Assembly: GCA_964469815.1 (NCBI GenBank) | Contig: CAYXZC010000051.1 | Span: forward strand, 1 to 13,851 | Length of the DNA: 13,851 bases | Direction: 5' to 3' | Source: MGBC163016 sp964469815 | GTDB taxonomy: Bacteria; Actinomycetota; Coriobacteriia; Coriobacteriales; Eggerthellaceae | Part shown: piece by piece, positions 1 to 8,239 of the stretch | Layout: each line of letters begins with the position of its first letter | Numbering within the stretch: position 1 is the first letter of the stretch | Position numbers and translations under genes: made by a program | Notes under the pieces: generated by a model | The model's database searches: none | The model's input: only the letters and a program-made list of their open reading frames with translations | Told to the model about the DNA's origin: nothing

Positions 1-2375
<2,375 letters not shown>

Positions 2376-2443
2376 GAAGCTTTTCCTCCTTTATGATCGA
2401 TTGATGATCGAGGTGATTTTGCGAAAAAGTCGCAAGGTACAAA

Positions 2444-2472
2444 AGCCTATTAAAGAAGTCGGGCTAAGTCAA
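2444..2472 (-). promoter_or_regulatory. Probable rpoB promoter
   Basis: On the minus strand TTGACT (2472-2467) is followed after exactly 17 bp by TAGGCT (2449-2444). The -35 matches the sigma-70 consensus at 5 of 6 positions and the -10 fits the actinobacterial TANNNT pattern. An A-tract of eight bases just upstream (about 2476-2483) resembles an UP element. Transcription would start near 2437, giving a leader of about 60 nt before the GTG. Confidence 0.7.
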
Positions 2473-2507
2473 GGATTTTTTTTACGAGTTGTGGAGATTT
2501 TATGGAG

Positions 2508-2553
2508 TTTTGATATCTCGCGTAGGTCTGTAAGGCTTGCCGAAATATCAAAA
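2508..2553. repeat. Imperfect inverted repeat upstream of the rpoB promoter
   Basis: TTTTGATATCTCG (2508-2520) and CGAAATATCAAAA (2541-2553) are complementary at 12 of 13 positions with a 20-nt spacer. The dyad sits about 35 bp upstream of the rpoB -35 box. It could be an operator or a hairpin in readthrough RNA; there is no T-run next to it, so it is not an obvious terminator. Confidence 0.5.
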
Positions 2554-2685
2554 CAAAGAACGTCTCCATGCCATGTTTCGAATTCTCATTATTGTCGATA
2601 GATAGAAAGCAGGATCGAAGTCTATAAGCCTTCGATACAAGATATATGCGCCTGATGTGCTTGAGTCGAGGTTCAAGCCAAAGGA

Positions 2686-2731
2686 GTCGTGAGATCCACT
2701 CGTGCCGGGTTTGCACGAGTTAGCTCACGAC
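2686..2731. repeat. Two-tier inverted repeat between lytTR terminator and rpoB promoter
   Basis: GTCGTGAG (2686-2693) pairs with CTCACGAC (2724-2731), and inside it ACTCGTGC (2698-2705) pairs with GCACGAGT (2713-2720). Both 8-bp arms are perfect, separated by a small asymmetric internal loop, and the apical loop is 7 nt. No T-run follows on either strand, so it is more likely a protein-binding dyad or a stable RNA hairpin than an intrinsic terminator. Confidence 0.6.
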
Positions 2732-2778
2732 GACGACGCGTCGAGACGAAAGCGCATTCGGCGCATTTCATCAGTACG

Positions 2779-2808
2779 AAAAAGGGGCAGGATCGAGATC
2801 CTGCCCCT
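2779..2808 (-). terminator. Intrinsic terminator of the LytTR regulator gene
   Basis: AGGGGCAGGAT (2783-2793) and ATCCTGCCCCT (2798-2808) form a perfect 11-bp GC-rich stem with a 4-nt loop. Read on the minus strand it is followed by five T (2783-2779). It lies about 30 bp after the stop codon of the gene ending at 2841, so it separates that gene from rpoB. Confidence 0.9.
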
Positions 2809-2840
2809 ACAGCTGGATATATGATGGATTATTACCTACG

Positions 2841-3554
2841 TTACAGTCCGAGAACCTTCTTAAGCGAAGAAGCCTTTCTACGGCTAACGTCGATCTTGCG
2901 ATCGACATTGTTGAGGGTGAGAAGCAGCTTGCCCCCTTCGACCGATTCGATCTCTTCCACAGTTGAAAGGTTAACGAGATAAGAACGATGCACGCGGAAG
3001 AACCCATGCCCATCGAGGCGCTTCTCGAGCTGCGCCAAGCTGGCCGTTGAGAAATAACGGTTCGTATCGGTCTGGATGTAGGAATAATCATCGCGAGCCT
3101 CGACGAAGCGGATCTTGTCGATCTCGATGAGGATCTTCTTCTGCGCCTTCTCCACAGGAATGCGCTCGCTCTTCTGAACCTGCGCTTGAAGGGCAACCTG
3201 CTCACGAACGCGAGACACAGCCTGCGCCAGACGCTCAGTCTCAACAGGCTTTTGCAAATAGTCGATCGCGTTCACGCGGAAAGCGTCCATCGCGTGTTCG
3301 CTGTAAGCTGTAACGAAGACAACCGCCGGTGGATACTTCAGATTCTGCAAAGCCTCCGCCAAACGCAGACCCGTAGCCTCCGGCATGTTGATATCCAAGA
3401 ACATCACATCACATGGATACTCTTTGAGCTTCTCGATGGCCTCGCGCACGCCTGCGGCCTCTGCCACGACCTCGACACCGCCGACCTCTCCTAGCAAGTA
3501 AGTGAGCTCTGAGCGCGCTGGTGCTTCATCATCAACAATGATCGCTTTGAGCAC
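2841..3554 (-). CDS. LytTR-family response regulator
   Basis: Two-domain transcription factor of the LytR/AlgR/BtsR type. Residues about 1-115 form a receiver domain: acidic pair in IIVDDE, phospho-acceptor Asp in FLDINMP, Thr in FVTAYS and Lys in LQKPV. Residues about 135-237 form a LytTR DNA-binding domain (FVEARDDYSYIQT, FFRVHRSYLVNL). I chose the GTG at 3554 (about 237 aa, MLKAIIVDDEAPARSEL) because GGAGGA lies 5 nt before it and this is the usual N-terminus of the family. An ATG at 3566 and one at 3647 are in frame but poorly placed for a ribosome site. No histidine kinase is adjacent, so it is an orphan here, with its partner presumably elsewhere. It is followed by a strong terminator. 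Family call certain; target genes unknown. Confidence 0.93.
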   Translation of the reverse strand: MLKAIIVDDEAPARSELTYLLGEVGGVEVVAEAAGVREAIEKLKEYPCDVMFLDINMPEATGLRLAEALQNLKYPPAVVFVTAYSEHAMDAFRVNAIDYLQKPVETERLAQAVSRVREQVALQAQVQKSERIPVEKAQKKILIEIDKIRFVEARDDYSYIQTDTNRYFSTASLAQLEKRLDGHGFFRVHRSYLVNLSTVEEIESVEGGKLLLTLNNVDRKIDVSRRKASSLKKVLGL

Positions 3555-3734
3555 AATGTCCTCCATATCCTTCGGATGCAGATGACTCGAGAGCAGTTTC
3601 ACGACGTGAGACCGTACTCGAACCATGTGCGTTGACCTCGAAATCAACCGTCAGTCAACAACTGTAGCATCTTTATAGCACGACACGCCGTATTGGAGAT
3701 AGAGTAGATTTGGCGCGTATTTTACGTTTGGCTT

Positions 3735-3740
3735 ATTATA
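3735..3740 (-). promoter_or_regulatory. Possible -10 box of the LytTR regulator gene
   Basis: A perfect TATAAT occurs on the minus strand at 3740-3735, about 180 nt before the GTG start. No good -35 lies 16-19 bp upstream (closest TTCGGC at 19 bp), which would fit an activator-dependent promoter or chance. Two copies of GTTGTTGAC (minus strand, 3816-3808 and 3662-3654) flank this stretch. Confidence 0.35.
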
Positions 3741-3845
3741 GCCCATTTTGCAACCGTTCGCCGAATAATCTTACCCGTGCACAAGGAAGTTCCATAGGGG
3801 ATTATCTGTCAACAACCGATCGAACAAGCTTCCGCAATGCACCGA

Positions 3846-4832
3846 CTATCTCTTAGGAATACCCTCCAAGACGATGAAACGGGTACCGGATGCCAACAAG
3901 AGCTCATCGCCAGGATGAATCGAAACCACCGTTTCTGTATCGGAGTTGATATCTCGCTGATCATATGGGGCCTCAACCACCGTCTCTGCATGGTCCACAC
4001 CGCTTATGAGCACTGTCCCATGCGTAGAACCAAGCCCCTTAACGAGCCATTCGCCCTCTTCTGAATGCCAGATCAAAAGATGATGACCGGATACATCCGG
4101 ATCCACATCGTTAATCGCCCCTTCACCCAGAGCAAGCGAACCGATCTCAATCCCATCGATATTCGGATCCAACCAGTGAGGATTTCCTGAAAGGAACCCA
4201 TCAACAAGACGCATCAAAGCGAATGTCGGCATCTGCACATGATCCGTAGTCCGCGAATTGGCAGAACAAGATGGTGTTTTCGGAGTGATAAGGGGCGTTG
4301 CCATACCGGCTCCATGAACCCTTTTCGCAAAATCGATGACCTGCGATGCGGCTCTGTTCGCATTGGCGGTGCAGCCAGCTGTGATCAAGAGCACCATCGC
4401 CATTTCCGCACGCTCATTGACAGTGAATCCGCTTTCGTTCGAGAGTCTATGCAGAACGTTCTTATATATGGATACGTCTTGATGGGCCTTGGCAAGTGCC
4501 CAGACCATCTCTTCGCCCTCTTCCCCGCAGATCATATCAAGTATACGCTGACTCGAGAATGCAGTACGCTTCTGTGCTTTCAACCTCGAAACCACCCTGA
4601 GTGCACTCGCAGAATAATCAGCGAAATAATTCTCCTGAATAGAGCCGATCGGAGCATGCACGACGAAGCGTGATAGCCACGTTTTATCGTCGGTGCGACT
4701 CACAGGACTGATACCATCGGAAAGCGGTCTTCCCGACAGGATCAAAGATGCCAGCTCTTTATTGATAATTCCCCCGTAACGCTTCATTATGTCGAAAAGC
4801 GCTTCACATGGGGTAAGATCATCTTTCATCAT
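3846..4832 (-). CDS. FHA-domain protein, third gene of the kinase operon
   Basis: 328-aa predicted cytoplasmic protein. Residues about 227-324 form a divergent forkhead-associated domain, a phosphothreonine-binding beta sandwich: IEIGS (strand 1), the binding-loop residues S249 and H251 in VSGHH, GSTHGT at 268-273, and a final GDELLL/FIVLEG pair of strands. The usual Asn of the S-x-N-G-T loop is His here, and the Arg after the first Gly is Ser, so phosphopeptide binding may be altered. Residues 1-200 are mostly helical with no family I recognise. The start is the first of two consecutive ATGs, 9 nt after GAGGAG. The gene overlaps the kinase stop by 14 nt, implying coupled translation; the FHA domain is a likely reader of the kinase's own phosphorylation. 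No intrinsic terminator is evident after its stop. Confidence 0.88.
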   Translation of the reverse strand: MMKDDLTPCEALFDIMKRYGGIINKELASLILSGRPLSDGISPVSRTDDKTWLSRFVVHAPIGSIQENYFADYSASALRVVSRLKAQKRTAFSSQRILDMICGEEGEEMVWALAKAHQDVSIYKNVLHRLSNESGFTVNERAEMAMVLLITAGCTANANRAASQVIDFAKRVHGAGMATPLITPKTPSCSANSRTTDHVQMPTFALMRLVDGFLSGNPHWLDPNIDGIEIGSLALGEGAINDVDPDVSGHHLLIWHSEEGEWLVKGLGSTHGTVLISGVDHAETVVEAPYDQRDINSDTETVVSIHPGDELLLASGTRFIVLEGIPKR

Positions 4833-6756
4833 CTATCTTTGCTCCTCGAGATGACGGAGTCGAAATATCATCGATTCCATCATACAGCTCGCCACCGGGA
4901 TCGGAGTCCGCATTCAGCTTCACATTCATGCTTTCCAACAATTCGGCCTTGATATTCGATGATCTTGACGGATCGCTCGATCCTGATGATCTCGGAAGAG
5001 CGCGGAATCTTTTACGCATACGTGGTGCATGTACAGGAAAAGCCGTATCTACGACGAACGGACACCATGACATCACCGACACCGCGAAGATCGCCCAACG
5101 ATACAAATCTCCATAAGCCTCCGGATCGAACGCAGCAACATTCGTCAGGAGTATAAGCATAGCGCCTCCCGCAGCGATACCAATACTTCCGCGAACCAAA
5201 CTCGCTACGCTATCCCTTCGTGTTCCACGCGCCAGAACACCCAGAACAACTGGCAAGAAAAGAAGTAGGACCAAAAGCTCGGATCCAAGCCCCTCCAACT
5301 CGATCGAACCGACTTCAACGGAGAGCGGCTCCATTTGGATCAGAAAGGCCATGGTCACCACAACAGCGGCTCCAAGACCTACAGAAAGGCTCTTCCCAAA
5401 AGCGCGGATAAGATTACGCGCATATAGTGAAAACCGTTTGACACCTTTATTGATGAATGGTGCCCGGCAAGGCTCAAGGATCTCTCCACACAATGCACGC
5501 CCGATATTGGATGCGTACGAAGCGCAGAACGAATCCAGCGCATCATGCATCTCTTCCGCTGAAGGACGCTTTTTGGGATCGTCAACAAGGCACGACCGCA
5601 TGAGAGCCATCAAAGGTGCATCCACCTGTGAAAGAGACTCCGATATCTCTTGAGCAGTAGGCGCCGACGCTAATTCGGATATCGTGCGATGCAGAATAAC
5701 AGCCACCTCGGGTTCTCGTCTGAGCACAACGAACAGATCGTCATCTCCATCGTGGGCCGTCTTCGGCCTTGATCCTACGAAGCGAGGGCTTGCGTCCCCA
5801 TATATAAGAAGGCACAGAATGCTCGCTACAGCATATACATCCGAAGCCTGTGTGCATTTAGGGCATTCAGATGCTTTGGTCGCTACATAAGCCGATGGGT
5901 CGACCCTTGTCTCAGGAGCGGCGAATTCGGGCGTAGCGGCACCAAGGAACCCGTGATCGATATCCTCCACCACATCGATTCGCCCATCCGACGATACATA
6001 AGCTGAACTCAGGTCGATCAACCTTATATCGAACATCCCCTCTTGGATCTGCTCTTCGATAGATTGGCGTGATGTGTCGATCATTATATTCCTGAGTGAG
6101 AGATCCCCATGACCTATCTCGCGATCAAGCACACCGCTACGAGCCAGCACATCAAATATATCGCGCCCCAGTCGCGCAGCAACAAGAGGCGAAAGACGTC
6201 CCGAATCATCGATGGACATACGCGCCATCGCCATCAGTAGATCCTCGCCTTCGATCCATTCCATCACAAGGACAGGACGATCTTCCAAGTACGCTCTTCC
6301 GTAAAGCTTTGGATACCCCTTGATCCCCGACAACATACGATGTACTTCATACTCGCGCTCAAAATGAGGGTCGGTCTTTCTGGATGCATCTGACGCAACA
6401 GCCTTGCCAAACGGTTCGGTATCCTCCACGATCTCCGCATCCATCGTTCGGTGCACATCAGCTTTCCTCACTTTCAAAGCGAAATGCTCCCCGAATACAT
6501 TCGTTGCGTGAATGATGCTGCCTGTGCTCCCCTCGCGAGTACGTGAGCGATCTATGAACAGAGTGCTGAATCTCCTACAATATGATTCTCTTTGACCATC
6601 GGAAAGGGTCATAGGAGCACAGAAATCTTCCAAGTAGATTCTTTCAAGGAAAGCAATGGGCTCCTCTTCGAATATCGCTAGAGAGTCGTCTTCCTCTTCG
6701 TCCGTCATCGTAACAGGAAAAGCTTCTACCTGGATGATATCAACATCACGCGCCAT
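4819..6756 (-). CDS. Transmembrane Ser/Thr protein kinase, atypical
   Basis: 645-aa Hanks-type (PknB-like) kinase. Visible elements: Gly-rich loop EGSTGS (75-80), ATP-anchoring K95 in FALKV, an alpha-C Glu in FEREYEVHR (132-140), catalytic H216-G217-D218 with N223 (HGDLSLRN instead of HRDLKPxN), metal-binding D248 in DLS instead of DFG, A280-P281-E282, and D306 in SDVYA. All catalytic residues are present, so activity is likely despite the variant motifs. A CPKC insert (298-301) precedes subdomain IX. The kinase domain ends near 412 and is followed by four predicted membrane helices (about 457-477, 491-509, 522-541, 553-573) and a polar C-terminal tail. There are no PASTA repeats, so it has no cell-wall sensor of its own; the adjacent anchored protein may supply one. 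It starts 12 bp after the upstream gene's stop. A weak AGGCG ribosome site precedes the ATG. Confidence 0.93.
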   Translation of the reverse strand: MARDVDIIQVEAFPVTMTDEEEDDSLAIFEEEPIAFLERIYLEDFCAPMTLSDGQRESYCRRFSTLFIDRSRTREGSTGSIIHATNVFGEHFALKVRKADVHRTMDAEIVEDTEPFGKAVASDASRKTDPHFEREYEVHRMLSGIKGYPKLYGRAYLEDRPVLVMEWIEGEDLLMAMARMSIDDSGRLSPLVAARLGRDIFDVLARSGVLDREIGHGDLSLRNIMIDTSRQSIEEQIQEGMFDIRLIDLSSAYVSSDGRIDVVEDIDHGFLGAATPEFAAPETRVDPSAYVATKASECPKCTQASDVYAVASILCLLIYGDASPRFVGSRPKTAHDGDDDLFVVLRREPEVAVILHRTISELASAPTAQEISESLSQVDAPLMALMRSCLVDDPKKRPSAEEMHDALDSFCASYASNIGRALCGEILEPCRAPFINKGVKRFSLYARNLIRAFGKSLSVGLGAAVVVTMAFLIQMEPLSVEVGSIELEGLGSELLVLLLFLPVVLGVLARGTRRDSVASLVRGSIGIAAGGAMLILLTNVAAFDPEAYGDLYRWAIFAVSVMSWCPFVVDTAFPVHAPRMRKRFRALPRSSGSSDPSRSSNIKAELLESMNVKLNADSDPGGELYDGIDDISTPSSRGAKIDDER

Positions 6757-6768
6757 ATCGATATGCGC

Positions 6769-7680
6769 CTAAAGCTTGATGGTGGCTGCACGCGCCCGGC
6801 ATTCAGCAAGATAACGTACTTCTCCGTTTGAATTCAGATGAGGCCTTAGGATTCCTGGAGCATTCTGCTTCAGAAAACCATTGACGGTTCGCATCGTCGA
6901 ACATGAATTCGTAAGATCGTTGAAACATGTACTTAGCTTTTGAGCCTGGTCATACCACTTGGACTTATTCAGTACATAGTTTCCGTTATACCTGTAAGAA
7001 CTGACCCTGATACGGGCTTGGTCACACTTATGAAGCAATGCTGCCGCATCCGTTGGAGCACAACTAGCATGCGTTATATTGGGATCGGTCGAATTCATCG
7101 TAGAGTAAAGATGTTCGAAACCCTCGCAAACTTCGTTGTAGTAAGGCTCAAGGTCTGCATAGCATGCAACCAGATGAGCGTGAATTTCCTCTTCTACCTC
7201 AGGGGGTAACGCATCCGATGTCGAAGAGGATCCCGCGCTTCCTCCCGGCTGAGATGGATAACCGCCTGTGTTATCAGGAAGAGCAACGGAGTCAGTTGGA
7301 CCCTGCGAGGTTGAATCCGAACCGGATCCGGATGAATCACCAAGAATGGATTGTATAGATGAGAAAGCAGGGCCGCCTATAAGGGGCGAAAGTCCGAGCG
7401 TACCCCCTTCGCTGACAGCCGAACTGCCATTCGTTGTCTCAAGAGCGTCAGGAGAACTTGCATCCGTGTGCGATTCGGAGGTTTCGGGGGTTTCCTGGTC
7501 GGAGTTGAAGAACGAATCAGCCACAGAAGCCACTTCGAACGGACTAGTTAAGACCGCAGGGATGCTAACGGCATAAGCGATCGCGCTGAACCCAACGAGT
7601 GTCAACGAGAAAACGGCTAACGAGAACAGCACATGGGAAGAAGCTGTCCTGGAGAACTTCAGCTTGTTTGCTCGTTTCAT
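6769..7680 (-). CDS. Membrane-anchored Ser/Thr/Gly-rich protein with Cys-containing extracellular domain
   Basis: 303-aa protein of no family I recognise, first gene of the kinase/FHA operon. One hydrophobic helix (about 15-38) after a basic N-terminus gives an Nin-Cout anchor or uncleaved signal. Residues about 55-160 are a low-complexity Ser/Thr/Gly/Pro linker, suited to spanning the wall. The C-terminal 140 residues form a polar, probably helical domain with seven Cys (173, 185, 207, 219, 252, 260, 294), suggesting disulfides outside the cell. I chose the ATG at 7680 because AAAGGAG lies 9 nt upstream. The frame is open to an ATG at 7851 with no ribosome site, which would add 57 residues. 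By position it is a plausible extracellular sensor or substrate for the kinase; that is inference. Confidence 0.8.
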   Translation of the reverse strand: MKRANKLKFSRTASSHVLFSLAVFSLTLVGFSAIAYAVSIPAVLTSPFEVASVADSFFNSDQETPETSESHTDASSPDALETTNGSSAVSEGGTLGLSPLIGGPAFSSIQSILGDSSGSGSDSTSQGPTDSVALPDNTGGYPSQPGGSAGSSSTSDALPPEVEEEIHAHLVACYADLEPYYNEVCEGFEHLYSTMNSTDPNITHASCAPTDAAALLHKCDQARIRVSSYRYNGNYVLNKSKWYDQAQKLSTCFNDLTNSCSTMRTVNGFLKQNAPGILRPHLNSNGEVRYLAECRARAATIKL

Positions 7681-7734
7681 AGCTTCGCACTCCTTTTGAA
7701 ATCCATCAAAATAGTTGCACAACCACGCGAAGCT
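7681..7734 (-). promoter_or_regulatory. Stem enclosing the ribosome site of the kinase operon's first gene
   Basis: AGCTTCGC (7681-7688) and GCGAAGCT (7727-7734) are a perfect 8-bp inverted repeat. In the minus-strand mRNA the 3' arm ends directly at the AUG and the loop holds both the AAAGGAG ribosome site and the GTTGTGCAAC palindrome. The stem could limit ribosome access. The repeat is seen; the function is inferred. Confidence 0.45.
7714..7723. promoter_or_regulatory. Palindromic site GTTGCACAAC upstream of kinase operon (copy C)
   Basis: A near-perfect dyad GTTGCACAAC preceded by CAAAATA, closely matching the two GTTGTACAAC sites at 8174-8183 and 9802-9811. It lies 33 bp from the start codon of the gene at 7680 and abuts TATTTT on the minus strand. 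Probably a binding site for a dimeric regulator shared by three units. Confidence 0.5.
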
Positions 7735-7774
7735 CTCAGCCCCTATAATCTCAAAACGATCTACATCCCGAAAA

Positions 7775-7913
7775 GAGGGCGTTCGCGCAGTTACCACACT
7801 GTCTTTCAGGATGCATGCAAGCAAACCAACAAAGAAAGCAAACGCCCTCATATCGGTTGGTTATATACATGCTGTCCTATCAAACCTGACCGGATCAGGC
7901 CATCAGTGTGGTA
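7775..7913 (-). promoter_or_regulatory. Candidate structured leader RNA with interleaved inverted repeats
   Basis: In minus-strand order: TACCACACTG (7913-7904), GAGGGCGTTTGC (7849-7838), CAGTGTGGTA (7801-7792), GCGAACGCCCTC (7786-7775). The first pairs perfectly with the third (10 bp); the second pairs with the fourth at 11 of 12 positions, the exception being a G:U wobble. The pairings cross, so they either form a large H-type pseudoknot or are alternatives. A small hairpin CCTGA/TCAGG (7899-7885) lies in the first loop. The last arm is followed by four T, so the second stem could work as an attenuator. The predicted start site is at the first arm. I match it to no known riboswitch class. 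Confidence 0.5.
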
Positions 7914-7919
7914 CCCATG

Positions 7920-7928
7920 ATTCTATCA
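7920..7928 (-). promoter_or_regulatory. Possible extended -10 promoter of the kinase operon
   Basis: Minus strand TGATAGAAT (7928-7920) combines a TGN extension with TAGAAT (5 of 6 to TATAAT). No recognisable -35 is present. It would start RNA near 7913, exactly at the first arm of the interleaved inverted repeats, leaving a leader of about 230 nt. The 22-bp repeat array lies upstream at about -70 to -135. Confidence 0.4.
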
Positions 7929-7981
7929 AATCAGATGCTGGCGCGCGATGTTGATGCATGAAGATATCGCCGCTCATTCAA

Positions 7982-8047
7982 ATTCGGATTTTGGTAAATA
8001 TTCATTCGGATTTTTGCAGATCTCTATTCGGATTTTGGTAAAAGCTT
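7982..8047. repeat. Three tandem 22-bp repeats
   Basis: Copies begin at 7982, 8004 and 8026, a period of exactly 22 bp. All share ATTCGGATTTT; copies 1 and 3 are identical over 17 bases (ATTCGGATTTTGGTAAA), while copy 2 diverges after base 11. The spacing is about two helical turns, typical of phased protein-binding sites. The array lies between the divergent kinase operon and the lipoprotein genes, so it could serve either. Confidence 0.85.
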
Positions 8048-8066
8048 ATCTGTGCATGAGTTTAGC

Positions 8067-8082
8067 GTGTGAGCTTAGGACG
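8067..8082 (+). repeat. Left direct repeat flanking the lipoprotein/SPFH segment
   Basis: GTGTGAGCTTAGGACG recurs at 13647-13663 as GTGTGAGCTTGAGGACG, differing by one inserted G. The two sites bracket about 5.6 kb containing all plus-strand genes. It also forms the left arm of the 8067-8105 terminator. Confidence 0.6.
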
Positions 8083-8105
8083 GTTTTAAACTCACGCTTT
8101 TTGTT
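8067..8105 (+). terminator. Intrinsic terminator with no gene in front of it
   Basis: GTGTGAG (8067-8073) pairs with CTCACGC (8091-8097, one G:U) and is followed by TTTTTGTTT. It resembles the terminator at 9703-9740 and belongs to the same duplicated intergenic module. No plus-strand gene precedes it. A competing perfect 7-bp pairing, GAGTTTA (8058-8064) with TAAACTC (8087-8093), would exclude the terminator stem. Confidence 0.6.
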
Positions 8106-8173
8106 TCCCAACTCTCTATGTTCCTGCAATCTATGCGCCCTATGAGCCTTTGCCCCCCATCTCCATTCCAAAA

Positions 8174-8183
8174 GTTGTACAAC
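8174..8183. promoter_or_regulatory. Palindromic site GTTGTACAAC (copy A)
   Basis: A perfect 10-bp palindrome preceded by CCAAAA, 56 bp before the first lipoprotein's ATG. TCTAAT (8191-8196), a possible -10, follows 7 bp later, so a bound dimer would sit in or near the promoter spacer. No convincing -35 is present. Confidence 0.55.
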
Positions 8184-8239
8184 CGCATGATCTAATCTAA
8201 GGCGAAAATGCACCTTGCAAATCACAGAGAGGAGCATTG

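Larger units (their letters stand above)
8054..8183 (+). repeat. Duplicated intergenic module, copy A
   Basis: Aligns with 9693-9812: GCATGARTTTA, a GTGTGAG...CTCAC terminator, a C/T-rich stretch with CTATGCRCCCTA and AGCYTTTGCYCCCCA, then CAAAAGTTGTACAAC. Copy A has an insertion of about 10 bp in the middle. Each copy ends shortly before a plus-strand operon. Confidence 0.75.

Noticed and set aside
2450..2716. 88-codon minus-strand frame between lytTR and rpoB.
   Set aside because: It spans the rpoB promoter and both inverted repeats and has no supporting ribosome site or homology.
7681..7851. 57-residue N-terminal extension of the anchored protein from an ATG at 7851.
   Set aside because: No ribosome site precedes that ATG, and the region is filled by the inverted-repeat leader, while the ATG at 7680 has AAAGGAG at good spacing.
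7881..7903. Plus-strand AACCTGACCGGATCAGGC resembles the conserved AACCUGAUCNGG part of the TPP riboswitch.
   Set aside because: The CUGAGA element and the rest of the TPP core are missing, no thiamine gene follows, and the match is explained by the CCTGA/TCAGG hairpin.
7982..8047. CRISPR array.
   Set aside because: Repeats are contiguous in period with no unique spacers of normal length and no cas genes are present.
7948..8145. 65-codon plus-strand frame across the 22-bp repeats.
   Set aside because: The repeat period is not a multiple of three and the frame runs through the terminator; non-coding repeats explain it.
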